Program-made: the position numbers and the translations under genes | Part shown: one piece after another, positions 40,401 to 46,429 of the stretch | Layout: the number at the start of each line of letters is the position of its first letter | Position numbering within the stretch: position 1 is the first letter of the stretch | The notes under the pieces: generated by a model | Database searches by the model: none | What the model was told of the DNA's origin: nothing | Seen by the model: the letters and a program-made list of their open reading frames with translations, nothing else | NCBI GenBank assembly: GCA_026419785.1 | Contig: JAODTK010005509.1 | Span: 372,001 to 436,000, forward strand | Direction of reading: 5' to 3' | Origin: Sclerodactyla briareus | Taxonomy: Eukaryota > Echinodermata > Holothuroidea > Dendrochirotida > Sclerodactylidae | DNA: 64,000 nucleotides

Positions 40401-41300
40401 GGACTTTCTCATTCATCGAATTCTAAACAATAAGGAATTCAAAGAAATCTCAAATGGCATCTTTGTAATAATTTAACCTAAAATCGAGCATATTTGACCG
40501 TAATAAGTATGCTAATAATGAAAACAATTATTTGCTTGAAAATGATTGCTTTCATACTTGGATGAGGGTATTTTTTTTTACCAATTGTCATCAATTACAG
40601 TTGTGATGTAACTATGTTGAAGAGCTTATTGGCTCCTTCTTAAGTTTTTATTTGATGCCAAATTTGTTATTTGATACCAAATCACCGCACTTTTAGTTAG
40701 TGGAATATGTTCAATTCCCCACTTTAGCAGGCTTGCATGAAATTGATTCGATTCAATTTTATGGGTTCAGGAAGCCTATTATGGCTCTTCTATGAACCCT
40801 AACAGTGTTGATCATGGATGAGCATTTGGCTTAACTCACCTCCTCTTCTAGAATATGATCCAGGATGAAAGCGAGGAGGGGTGAACCAATCCCAACTGCT
40901 CCCGGGGACCGCATATTCTGTCCTCATTTGAAAGGACTATCAGTGATCTCCAGGACCTAATAATTTCCTCAGAACCTGGAGGATCAGAAGTTAACGTTAA
41001 CTCTAAGTAATGGAGAAGGCGGAATGATCCAGTGTCCCACCAGTGAAAAAGGAGTGGGTCCATTAGTTGAAGAGAACTGGAGGCAAACAATCAAATCTAA
41101 CCGTAAACATGCGAGATGGTTCTTTTGTTTTTTTCTCTACAGTTGATGGGTTCATGTTTCTCCTGATAGGCACAGGCCTTTACAACAACCTGTTTGATCT
41201 GTCTTTCCTACCGTGCCTGAGAGAGCCCCTCGAGGAGCCCATCTCTCAGGGTAGAGGGGAGGAGCACGACCAGAGTGATGATGAGAAGAGGCACTCTTAG
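1345..41300 (+). CDS. SLC35F6: SLC35F6-like transporter gene (split over about 12 exons)
   Basis: This is a multi-exon gene for a multi-pass membrane protein of the drug/metabolite transporter superfamily. Human SLC35F6 is described as a lysosomal/mitochondria-associated membrane protein that binds the ADP/ATP carrier ANT2; its substrate is not firmly known. Seen here, in family order: a start with TGSINT in TM1, EHKFDHPWFQTVIMFMG leading into TM2, DLIGTTLAG, GLLYVTASVWQMLRGSL then IIFTGIFS, QLKWYHWTGIMVL, IGLVLVG, QMVVEETF, GTWFFIMCL, VLYFIPDG, GLAVTKSLT, LIDACRTIVV and FLLIGTGLYNN, followed by an acidic cytosolic tail. Intron phases agree between most neighbouring exons. Several exons need 1-4 extra bases to read through, mostly in homopolymers, so the assembled sequence does not conceptually translate. 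The loop between TM2 and TM3 is only tentatively located. A decayed gene is possible, but intact splice sites argue for assembly error. The E11 region (WVVDLTIYY-like) is closer to what I recall of nematode and fungal members than of mammals. Confidence 0.88.
1508..1517. repeat. left target-site duplication of foldback element
   Basis: The sequence ccttgtgagg directly precedes the element and recurs at 5039-5048. The outer two bases are ambiguous because the element ends in C/G runs, so the true length is 8-10 bp. Confidence 0.7.
1530..1972 (+). repeat. forward subrepeat array of the foldback element
   Basis: About 18-20 degenerate copies of a 22-26 bp unit (aaggtccgttattcataat plus a variable spacer). 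Spacers such as cgcgaaa recur near the end of the array. Confidence 0.85.
2098..2335 (-). repeat. reverse subrepeat array 1 of the foldback element
   Basis: About ten copies of the same unit in inverse orientation (cctattatgaataacggacc). With the forward array and the 125-base spacer 1973-2097 it can form a large hairpin. Confidence 0.85.
2336..2866. other. interior of foldback element, no gene
   Basis: T-rich non-coding sequence between the inner array and the SINE. No ORF or motif that I recognise. Confidence 0.4.
2867..3376 (-). repeat. tRNA-derived SINE (family A), minus strand
   Basis: Read on the minus strand it starts with a tRNA-like head (A-box-like tagtacagcggtatcagtg, B box ggttcgatttcc near 3310-3321). 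About 400 bases of body follow and it ends in a (aatca)n tail at 2867-2890. A second, headless copy lies at 40738-41040. It is nested in the foldback element. Confidence 0.75.
3690..4640 (+). pseudogene. CR1/Jockey-type LINE reverse-transcriptase relic
   Basis: Broken reading frames give in order VPQGSVLG (near 3730), a decayed DDTKLYREV (3823-3849), WQMFFSVDKCKLCM (3917-3958), EKVLGFVWILF-like and KPSKHCAEAARNGN (4058-4100), LFNATVRPHLEDKICTVWNP (4168-4227), ENVQRRATRMIHCLK (4262-4305), RLRLPRSN-like, and RGHCPKLRVKRCRMDIR (4470-4520). These are the RT palm-to-C-terminus motifs of CR1-like LINEs. Many stops and frameshifts show that it is long dead. Confidence 0.8.
4752..5020 (-). repeat. 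reverse subrepeat array 2 of the foldback element
   Basis: About eleven copies of the unit in the same orientation as array 1, ending with ccttatgaacaaa variants that mirror the left terminus. Confidence 0.85.
5039..5048. repeat. right target-site duplication of foldback element
   Basis: ccttgtgagg, identical to 1508-1517. Confidence 0.7.
5049..6464. other. intron 1 sequence, no gene seen
   Basis: AT-rich non-coding DNA with short A, G and C runs. No ORF with protein character and no repeat family that I could pair within the window. Confidence 0.4.
6465..6489 (+). repeat. poly-G run of 25
   Basis: Twenty-five consecutive G. Other long G or C runs lie at 8370-8385, 19567-19581, 33723-33738 and 33743-33756. 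Confidence 0.95.
6976..7190. repeat. degenerate 'caagtc' repeat block
   Basis: Dense caagtccaagtc/aagtctcaagtc motifs, like the subterminal part of non-autonomous hAT-like elements that carry 'aagtc' arrays. No partner inverted end was found nearby. Confidence 0.5.
7191..9273. other. intron 1 sequence, no gene seen
   Basis: Non-coding. It contains a C16 run (8370-8385) and a purine-rich ggga/gaga stretch (8458-8590). ORFs here are short with no recognisable domain. Confidence 0.4.
9274..9675 (-). repeat. tRNA-derived SINE (family B), minus strand
   Basis: On the minus strand: head tggcctaattggttaggcg (A box), B box ggttcgatccac, then a body with ttgcctcactccacccatg, ggtaatgattgtgagcgctt and a short tail of tatcatcattatc. 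It lies about 80 bases before the acceptor of exon 2. Confidence 0.72.
9753..9850 (+). CDS. SLC35F6: SLC35F6-like exon 2 (TM1-TM2 loop and start of TM2)
   Basis: A pyrimidine tract with acceptor ...cttcacccag precedes 9753 and donor gtgagt follows 9850. The exon reads VKGIPKGGLGSNTTAEE then HKFDHPWFQTVIMFMG with no frame error. Human SLC35F6 has EHSFQHPFLQAVGMFLGE at this place. It enters in phase 2 and leaves in phase 1. NTT is a possible N-glycosylation sequon in the first loop. Confidence 0.88.
9851..11490. other. intron 2, no gene seen
   Basis: AT-rich non-coding DNA. A frame opened after an AG at 10321 (GDLWFPRVV) was tested as exon 3 and does not resemble the family. Confidence 0.4.
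11491..11900. repeat. degenerate dispersed repeat
   Basis: Contains 'ttacatgaaacttagtgggtg'-type text, which recurs in varied form near 21365, 21615 and 29565. It leads into the 145-bp monomer block. Confidence 0.35.
11900..13830 (+). repeat. 145-bp monomer satellite-like block, copy 1
   Basis: About eight degenerate monomers spaced about 116-161 bases apart. Each has a ttcaggaattttgg box, GGGCCC-like palindromes, a gtgaaat..aaaatgc box and a cagtgctgatgttcggtca box. The 3' part carries tgtgatggatg and ccaatgttcattg text shared with the other blocks. Confidence 0.8.
13836..13878 (+). CDS. possible SLC35F6-like exon 3 (TM2)
   Basis: After tctcttacaag the sequence reads, in the phase required by exon 2, G-E-R-F-C and, with one base added, R-I-G-S-F-L-L-P, then a weak donor gtaggc. 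The family has GE-x-x-C near the start of TM2 (human GEFSCLAAFYLL), so position and pattern fit. Acceptor and donor are mediocre and the exon is short, so this is only a candidate. Confidence 0.25.
13879..15307. other. intron sequence, no certain gene
   Basis: Two related 40-base pieces with atgcgggt-ggccacccatcgccct lie near 13651 and 14176. A 137-codon minus-strand frame covers 14944-15357 but runs over exon 4 and shows no known domain. Confidence 0.4.
15308..15365 (+). CDS. SLC35F6: SLC35F6-like exon 4 (entry to TM3)
   Basis: The exon lies between acceptor ...ggtttccgtttgcag and donor gttagt. The 3' half reads DLIGTTLAG, equivalent to CDMTGTSL in the human protein, and ends in phase 1. 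The 5' half is open in one frame as DFSDVFMANNG. A second frame reads IFQMSSWPTM, which resembles the expected P-x-x-x-D sequence better, so a one- or two-base loss near 15341 is likely. Confidence 0.6.
15366..19378. other. intron 4, mostly unexplained
   Basis: Non-coding apart from two weak exon-like blocks (16395-16562 and 17374-17583, discussed separately). No SINE or LINE was identified. Confidence 0.4.
17374..17583 (+). CDS. possible small secreted ORF (69 codons)
   Basis: The frame starts MSLLHLPIISLLVSVGLLL and continues NTVGSFTSSDWIKVAVC, which looks like a signal peptide with cleavage near TVGS. It has two later cysteines and ends at TAG. The start context is poor, and a candidate donor (gtagga) overlaps the stop. 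It lies inside intron 4 on the same strand. Function unknown; chance cannot be excluded. Confidence 0.18.
   Translation: MSLLHLPIISLLVSVGLLLNTVGSFTSSDWIKVAVCPVGSIHSRNDHGYDGELLQGCYLLSYLLSNLYG
19379..19456 (+). CDS. SLC35F6: SLC35F6-like exon 5 (TM3-TM4, QMLRG signature)
   Basis: Acceptor ccttccag and donor gtgagt (19457) flank the exon. The second half reads WQMLRGSLIIFTGIFS, the most diagnostic stretch of the family (human FQMLRGAVIIFTGLFS). The first half reads MGLLYVTASV only if one G (near 19386) and one T (near 19409) are restored. Phase 1 entry matches exon 4 and phase 0 exit fits exon 6. Read without correction it opens with a misleading MGCSMSQRQ. Confidence 0.88.
19457..20728. other. 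intron 5, no gene
   Basis: G15 run at 19567-19581, G12 near 19980, and a cccccccc-rich patch at 20175-20210 ending catatttacgccctg, a text typical of DNA-transposon ends. Confidence 0.4.
20729..20779 (+). CDS. SLC35F6: SLC35F6-like exon 6 (FLKR loop and TM5 start)
   Basis: The frame reads FLKRQLKWYHWTGIMVL and stops at donor gtacgt (20780). The family has FL-x-R-x-L followed by W-x-G at this site (human FLGRRLVLSQWLG). The 5' boundary is not clear: no AG lies just before 20729, although the upstream sequence is pyrimidine-rich (20713-20724), so a base may be lost at the acceptor. Phase 0 exit agrees with exon 7. Confidence 0.72.
20965..21215 (+). repeat. dispersed repeat with (TG)n core
   Basis: ttgtcttgcctgaacgaagt, a (tg)n stretch, then aatttcttccaaacggtaat and gcaccaaagtcatattgagt. 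Related copies lie at 34916-35180 and 47048-47285, and a different (tg)n family at 6885-6960 and 42708-42770. Confidence 0.6.
21340..21680 (+). repeat. degenerate ~125-bp tandem repeat
   Basis: Three related pieces (tttcacgaaacttggtgac near 21371, tttccaaaaacctgttgg near 21490, tttttatgaaacttggtag near 21619), spaced about 120-130 bases. It ends just before exon 7. Confidence 0.5.
21742..21817 (+). CDS. SLC35F6: SLC35F6-like exon 7 (TM5)
   Basis: The exon follows tttcctcattacag and precedes donor gtaaga. It reads IGLVLVGSASIFEEPSPSG then VKETILG without any frame error. Human SLC35F6 has GLVVVGLADLL and a comparable hydrophilic loop. Phase 0 entry, phase 1 exit. Confidence 0.88.
21890..21952 (+). 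repeat. (TATC)n/(TGTC)n microsatellite
   Basis: Tetranucleotide run of tatc with some catc, changing into tgtc. Confidence 0.9.
21953..25808. other. intron 7, mostly no gene
   Basis: Non-coding apart from the direct repeats at 23002-23500. No ORF with protein character. Confidence 0.4.
23002..23500 (+). repeat. direct repeat, two copies plus a third fragment
   Basis: cctattttgtaa(g/t)ccc-att at 23002, 23307 and 23452. The first two share ttacacagac..tataaca and ctgtcatgcaggcaccc, ending caaattaactgac. Confidence 0.8.
25809..25901 (+). CDS. SLC35F6: SLC35F6-like exon 8 (TM6, QMVVEE)
   Basis: The acceptor is ttatgtcttttgcag and the donor gtattg (25902). It begins LIFILAGQA and, after one missing base near 25836, continues TNAFQMVVEETFLKK then RTSLLY. 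Human has GDLLIIMAQIIVAIQMVLEEKF here. With the base restored the length is exactly two bases, thirty codons, two bases, fitting phase 1 in and phase 2 out. Confidence 0.87.
25902..26540. other. intron 8, no gene
   Basis: Contains a long C run (about 26069-26083) and nothing else that I recognise. Confidence 0.4.
26540..29180 (+). repeat. 145-bp monomer satellite-like block, copy 2
   Basis: Same monomers as at 11.9-13.8 kb. A piece of about 440 bases near 27570-28000 is repeated at about 28010-28440, i.e. three monomers duplicated as a unit. The 3' end is gagctacagcaccattggtg followed by ctctagtt, a palindromic terminus shared with 48270-48301 and, inverted, with 58769-58797. Confidence 0.8.
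29181..30090 (+). repeat. degenerate dispersed repeat, no gene
   Basis: Contains 'gtctgactttcacaaaactc' and 'gggtcactgaaggtcat' text related to 21.4-21.7 kb, plus poly-A/poly-T near 29274-29294. Confidence 0.4.
30100..30395 (-). pseudogene. probable LINE fragment, minus strand
   Basis: A minus-strand frame (86 codons) ends in text that, after a frameshift, reads SRMWNKLPPGSGSL. That is the shape of LINE reverse-transcriptase C-termini (W-N-x-LP). No palm motifs are present. Confidence 0.4.
30396..31373. other. intron 8, no gene
   Basis: Non-coding. A gattcgagtcc B-box-like piece at about 31103-31113 lacks an A box upstream. Confidence 0.4.
31374..32257. mobile_element. 'GACTCGG' foldback element, hAT-like MITE
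   Basis: The left end is cagtgttggcggacttgagt; the right end, reverse-complemented, is caggtggagtcgagtccagc. Both arms are dense in gactcgg/ccgagtc motifs in opposite orientation (31380-31530 and 32145-32240). CAGxGxTGG-like termini are usual for hAT elements. No clear 8-bp target duplication was found. The 273-codon minus-strand frame here is a by-product of the repeat. It ends about 55 bases before exon 9. Confidence 0.6.
32314..32353 (+). CDS. SLC35F6: SLC35F6-like exon 9 (mini-exon, TM7)
   Basis: A mini-exon of about 40 bases follows ttacatatttcag. Its second half reads GTWFFIMCL, matching EGLFGFVILSL of the human protein. The first half (c-gta-ttg-gaa-gga) is in another frame, so one or two bases, probably G, are missing near 32330. 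The donor reads ct-gttaagt: phase 0 exit, required by exon 10, needs one more G at the junction. Confidence 0.7.
32354..33059. other. intron 9, no gene
   Basis: Non-coding, about 700 bases, no repeats recognised. Confidence 0.4.
33060..33240 (+). CDS. SLC35F6: SLC35F6-like exon 10 (TM7-TM8)
   Basis: An intact 181-base exon between tctctgattacag and gtgagt. It reads IVLPVLYFIPDGMPTLGG, then a basic loop (RTNRRPYQIYHSP), then a TM with FSITFYNYCGLAVTKSLT. Human SLC35F6 has SIAFFNFAGISVTKELS at the end. No frame error; phase 0 in, phase 1 out. Confidence 0.92.
33241..34335. other. intron 10, no gene
   Basis: Two G runs (33723-33738, 33743-33756). ORFs on both strands here come from these runs. 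Confidence 0.4.
34336..34560 (+). pseudogene. LINE relic (LHWLP box)
   Basis: Reads DHTTSILRDLHWLPLGRQFI, the common LINE RT box H-x-T-P-x-L-x-x-LHWLP. Frameshifts follow at once. Confidence 0.6.
34916..35180 (+). repeat. dispersed repeat with (TCTG)n core
   Basis: ttgtctcgcctgggaacgcc, gagacatagtggtcactttg, then (tctg)n from 34978 to about 35035. Same family as 20965-21215. Confidence 0.6.
35490..37150 (+). repeat. ~600-bp tandem repeat, 2-3 degenerate copies
   Basis: ggccataatcggagaattgg at 35491 and ggccataattggagaattgg at about 36112 begin two copies. Each contains gcatgtgtgtgacctc, gaataaatgtgcttattt and gtgtgctttaactggagga-type text. A third, weaker copy starts near 36640. Confidence 0.75.
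37151..38080. other. intron 10, no gene
   Basis: Nothing recognised apart from short homopolymers. Confidence 0.4.
38090..38482 (+). repeat. tRNA-derived SINE (family C)
   Basis: B-box-like ggggttctattcccgg, a body with ctgtgtacctggtgaaggat and ggtaaccaggttctgca, an A22 run (38431-38452) and an end gcaagtataccgtaaaa. Homologous to 47838-48178. It ends about 125 bases before exon 11. Confidence 0.75.
38606..38726 (+). CDS. SLC35F6: SLC35F6-like exon 11 (TM9)
   Basis: Acceptor ttctccacag. The exon begins AVHMT and, after one missing C near 38620, reads LIDACRTIVV (human MVLDSLRTVVI). Two bases are missing near 38650, then VVDLTIYYAFGQTL is open in another frame, and one more is missing near 38691 before GDPFNTTYGLLQ. 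All can be explained by shortened C or G runs. The exon meets gtaagt one G short of the phase that exon 12 needs. Confidence 0.82.
38727..40737. other. intron 11, no gene
   Basis: Non-coding. Includes a G/A-rich patch near 39245-39275 and a short tgtctgtctgtctgg piece near 39455. Confidence 0.4.
40738..41040 (-). repeat. SINE family A, 3' part
   Basis: Shares gggttcaggaagcc, gatcatggatgagca and tgaaccaatcccaactgctc with the copy at 2867-3376. The head is missing. It ends about 100 bases before exon 12. Confidence 0.7.
41143..41300 (+). CDS. SLC35F6: SLC35F6-like last coding exon (TM10, C-tail, stop)
   Basis: Acceptor tttttttctctacag. The exon reads DGFMFLLIGTGLYNNLFD, equivalent to GFLILLIGTALYNG in the human protein, then a tail with LREPLEEP and an acidic EEHDQSDDEKRHS, ending at TAG (41298-41300). 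The acidic C-terminus is probably cytosolic. No frame error. An AATAAA lies about 1 kb downstream (42283-42288), but I cannot tell whether it is used. Confidence 0.92.
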
Positions 41301-42700
41301 CCGAAGAAGAAGAGGAAGTAGAACCACAGTATTAGGCCTTGAGAGCCTCTCCTTGCTTGCCAGGAATTTTTTAAAGTAAAGGTGTATCGAGTAGTTAGGA
41401 GCAGCATTGCAATTAGTTGGACTAGAACTATGTACCCCATGGAGTACACAAATGAATCAAGATTATAAATTTTTATCAAGATGAAGTATATGTCTATGAC
41501 AGGATCTCATCTCATTCCCAAAAACCTTTGCATCCCTGAGCATGTGAAACGATCAGTGTTGTTATTTCCAAAGTTTCTTCCAAGGTTCAAATAGTGGGAA
41601 CTGAGGAGACTGGTAATCTGCTAGCAATTGGTTATCAGCATCTTCTGTTATTATGTCACAACGAAAAAAGCCTTGGTGTTATTTGTTATCAATACGGCAT
41701 ATTGCCACTATGATTTGTCACTGCAATAATTTTTGATATACTATCGAGGGATGTTTTTGCTGTGGTATCATGTAAAAGGAAACGTTACGGCCTACTATTC
41801 GCTGGAAGTTGTGCCACAATATTTAAATGTAACACAGAAATGAGTTTGAAACTGCAGATGTTGGGTCCAGGGTTTATAGAATAGGATTCTTTCATTTATG
41901 TACATTTCAGAGCAATATGCGCCATCGGGAGAGCTGGTTCATTCTTCCACAGGTCTTTCACTGGACATTGGGAGGCGATAATGTCAATTTAATCTAGTAA
42001 TGTCTGAAAACAGCAGTTTTTCCAAAAAAAAATTGTATCCATAAAAATTTCAGAATTTTCCAGCATAAATTTGGTCCCGGGGTGTAGCAACAAAATTAAT
42101 ATGGTCTTCCACTCCCGTAACAAGAGGCGACTAGAAGGGAGGACTTTTGTACTCCTTAGGTAATGTTTATTTTCAACACAATATATTGTCTTTTTTTATG
42201 ATGAAAGGGAATGTGAAATAATGGAATGGACGATGTTGTGAATGTGGCTGGTTGAAGCGAGTGTAGTAACAGGTAGGCCTATAATAAAATCCAATAGGGA
42301 ACATGTGACAGACTGTAGTAAGAGGTTCCTGGAGGCTTTAGGGGAGGTAGTGAAAAAGAGTAATTAATTATCAACATAGGCTTTGTGAGAGGCTGTGAAA
42401 GCGTAAATCAGATAAACAAACTACATTTCGTAGGCGATCTCTTCTGAATGACCCTATTTCAATGAAAATTGGTGTTGGTTGTGGAAGAGGCTTGTGTTGT
42501 AAAGAGATTGATTCATGATTACTATAAATGAGGCTGTTTCACTGGCTCGTTAGTCTGCCCTGATTGGATTGACATTGACAATCACTGGCTGTACATTTTC
42601 CTCCCTTCACATTACATCGATATGAAAGCTCATTAATATCTAGCCTGTTTCTATGCTTATTGGATATGGTCTAAGGATAACATAAAGGGTGTGTGGGTAG
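41301..42700 (+). other. 3' flank of the SLC35F6-like gene
   Basis: Probably 3' UTR followed by spacer. AATAAA at 42283-42288. No other gene seen. Confidence 0.35.
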
Positions 42701-42779
42701 TTTTTTTATTCCTTGACAAAGTCAGAGGAATCTATGTAGTCATGACAGTGTGTGTATGTGCGACGCCCAACCTTGCTAA

Positions 42780-43530
42780 CATATAACTCGACCTCACCTG
42801 GGATAAATCGAAGTTTATACTTGGTAATGGGTCCCCCATAATGAGTACATGATCCCTATTGTTTTGTGGTCAGGTCTAAGGTCATATGATTCAAGAGAGG
42901 TAATGTCCGAAATTCTGGTTAACCGATAACTAGACTCCCAAATGGATGAACAATGAAGTTCATAACAAGGTATATGGGTTTCCCATGTGCGTAGATGATC
43001 CCATTGTTTCGGGGTCAGGTCAAGGGTCATCTGAGGTCAAGAGAGGCAAAGTATGAATCTGTTAACAGGGATAAGTCAAGAATGCCTGTTCCGATTAGGT
43101 TGAAATTCAGTTGACAGCGCTTTCTTTTTTATGGAGATACAGGAATCCTATGTTTTTGGTGTGGACCGGGGGTCAGTTTTGGGAAGAACATTGGGAAATT
43201 GTGAAGAAAAAATGATTAGTTAGCAAATTTAGCTTTTAACACGATAAGTTGATCCCGCCTGGCTGGATGAAGCTCATACTTGGTATGTGGGTCCCCAAAA
43301 TGAGTATGAGCCTGAAAATTGTTAACACGACTTAAGTCAGAATTACTGATCCGATCAGGTAATTTAGTATGCAGCTTTCTCATATTGAAGGTAGAAGAAA
43401 TCCTAATTGTGCTTGGTGTAGAACCTGGGTCAGTTTCTCAACGGGATGAATGGGAGAGTTCATACTTGTGAGTACTATTGTAAATCATGATCCCTATTAT
43501 AAATCTGTGAGCATGTGCCAATTGACCATG
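42780..43530 (+). repeat. degenerate ~130-200 bp repeat block
   Basis: catacttggtatgtgggtcccc-aaaatgagtac text recurs near 42815, 42960 and 43270, together with aggtcatctgaggtcaagag-type and ccgattaggttgaaatt-type pieces. Confidence 0.5.
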
Positions 43531-44575
43531 TCAGCTTGATCCAGTCAGGCCAACAAGTCAGAGGAATCATTTACTAAGCCTTTTGGCTTTTTCGGGTTTC
43601 TTCATGAAAAGAATTGATAAAGCTGATCTCCGTTACCTGTGTGAATTTTGTTTTTTTAATACATGGTGGACTAATAAACAGTTGGAATGTAGACTTGACT
43701 GGGAACACCTAAATCATCACATGGTAGGAATTGAAGCATGCTCCTAGATGTATCCATGACTTACTGCAGTACGAGGCCCTACTGAGACCACTGACTAACT
43801 CTCGTCCATTTTGCAAGATCAAGCAAGTTCACTCCTTGATGTTGTTCTCGCAATCTCTACTATTGTATTACACGTCTGCAGAATTCTTCTACTGTTCCTT
43901 GGAGTGTGGTCTTTGACAAGGCCTGTCAGTCTCAAAACATGGCCGTGCCATTCCCTTCTGATAGTTTTATGGCATACCATGTGGAGTGGGTGTGTTAATC
44001 GAGCATGCATTCAACTGCATCAGGAAAAATAATTACTTCTGGACATTTAATAAGTGGTTATGCTTATCAACAATGGATGGCCCATTATCAGTATTTTTGT
44101 GGTGGAGCGGTTAGAAGCGCATATTGATGTCAGCTGCGAGGGTAGGAAGAACAATCTGTACAAGGAATATCAGGCATTGTGTAATATTTTTGCAATTGTG
44201 AAAAATGATCAAGCTTATGCATTTTCAAGCTGTGGAATTTCGGAAATAACTAGTGAAAGTTGTCTGTTGTTAAAGAATTCTGTATTTATTCTTAATTCAA
44301 GTGAGATGCCAAATGCTGCCAGATCTTCCACACATCACTTACCCTCATCCCTCTGTGAACGGGGGGGGGGGTGATTAAAAGACCACTATCGTGCCTGTTC
44401 TGTGATCAGTTTAAGTTATTCAGTTTGTAGCCAATCCATCCTGATCTTACAGGTTGAGAGGGAAATTTGCTAGCTAGCAGGGTGATGCATCAGAATCTAA
44501 ATTCATCATAGGCCTATGCTGGCCACCCTTCAATTGTTCTAATATAAACAGTCACCTAAACCATGATTGTTACCA
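43531..44575. other. no gene seen
   Basis: Short ORFs on both strands without domains. G run near 44360. Confidence 0.4.
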
Positions 44576-44990
44576 ATGTTTACCAAATGTTGGGGAAATA
44601 TGCCTGAATTATTCCAATTAAGACACATCATTTGACCACCAATGACCCCGTCTCTATCTTGGACCATGTCCAACAAGTTGCATTCAGATCTTATGAATTT
44701 TCATGAAATTTAAAATATTTATCAATAAAACTTTGTCAAATTGCAAAAAAGATAATATTTAAAATCCCAAATTGCGAATTCGACACATTACCCCAACTCA
44801 TGACTGTGAGTAGACCATATCCACAAGTTTTGTGGAATCTGGACATTCCCCCACAAATCATGCAAATTTTACACATTGGGTGGGTTACTTTCAGTGACTC
44901 TGGGTAGACTTCATGAAGTTAGATCATACCCCCAAGTTTTGTTAGAATTCGACAAAATTTCAAATTTTGCACAAATTCTGTACCCTTGTG
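44576..44990 (-). repeat. degenerate dispersed repeat
   Basis: Text such as aattaagacacatcatttga and ccatatccacaagttttgtg repeats at 44590-44960 and is related to the end of the window (63845-64000). Confidence 0.45.
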
Positions 44991-44999
44991 CCACACCAC

Positions 45000-46420
45000 A
45001 CAGCTAGCTGGTTTTCACAGTTTGTAATCTTGCTGACGCGCTCCACAATTATTACACAGAATAAGCTAATCACCCTACCAGGGTAACTTGACTCGTAGTG
45101 CTTTCACTAGACAATTTCCTTGTATGGAGATGTCGGAGGGTGAGTCCTGCCTACCATAAGAGACTACTGAAATGATGAACTTTTTTACCTTGTTCAAAAA
45201 TGTAACAACTGCGTCATCAGTATGTTTATTAAAGTTCTAACTTTCAAAAAAGTCAATGTTTTTCATGGACGGCTTTGCCTGTGTTTGTGTTTCGTCTTGC
45301 ACAATCAGTGCTTGCCCTAATATGTACCTCCTGGGAGGATGCTGACACTGAGGGGGCGGTACGTATGTAGTCTTCTATATACCAGTGTTAATTCAGTATA
45401 GCAGCGTTATTTACTGCTGAGGCTGGCATTGAATGCAGACCAGTGGTAATTTCTGGCTTTCATTTTCCAGTAGCCACTGTATCTCAAGCAAGGTAAATCT
45501 TGGTGGAACAAGAGTGCCAATGGCACAGTAGCTCAGCCTCACCCTGCCAATATATCAGTACTGATAGTATGATATGACAAGTAAATGTGTGTTTTTGATC
45601 GGTCATTGCTATGTGCATCAGAACTGATTTGTATTGACATGTCATACTCCCTTGAATCATGATAGTCAAAAAAAAATCTAATAGACTGTTCTTTTGTCAC
45701 ACACCTTTGGTTATTATGTAAGAAGAAAAATGTCTCACCCAATGGTGAACATACATGGACAAAATCAGTTTGCAAGAAAGGCCTTCTTGGCCAAAATGAC
45801 CCCCCGATGACCTTGACCTTAGGTTTCCGAAACACCCCCATGAGTACCATTGGTCACTGATAATTCTGACCAAGTTTCATGAACATCCAATTGAACTGTA
45901 GGAGAAGCATTTTGCAGTTTTTCGCAAAATGGCGGAAGTTGACCTCTAGATGACCTTTGACCTCAACTTCCTGGACACCCCAGATGCCCCTTCACTCATG
46001 TCATTGTGACCCAATTTCCATAATGAAAGACCACACACGGAAGGAGGAGTTGGAGTAGCAATTTGAATAACTGTTGGACAGACTAACAGAAAAGATAGGA
46101 CTAAAGCGATAGTAATCTACCTTGTCATCATCACACAGTTTGCTAGTAGAGGGCACACTCCTGGTGAAGTCATTTGCTACCTTAGCAGAAGTGAAATAAG
46201 TAGGCCTGTCTTTTATTTTTATACAAATTCCCAGCTCCCTTGAAACCACGTGGTTCTTTCATTCTCACAAGATACAATACAAGTGGTAGAAAAGGCCAGC
46301 ATCAGGAAGATATCTCCACATATGGCAGATTGCAATGCACTGCGGGCAAGAGCAAATATTGCCCTACATTTCCCTTCCTTCATTATCACAATCATATTAG
46401 TCTCGTGTTCTGCTGATAAT
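45000..46420. repeat. dispersed repeat region, no gene
   Basis: Holds gaacaagagtgccaatggca at 45507 (a variant of the palindromic terminus of the 145-bp block), then gatgaccttgaccttaggtt and gatgacctttgacctcaact. No coding signal. Confidence 0.4.
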
Positions 46421-46429
46421 GGATGATGG

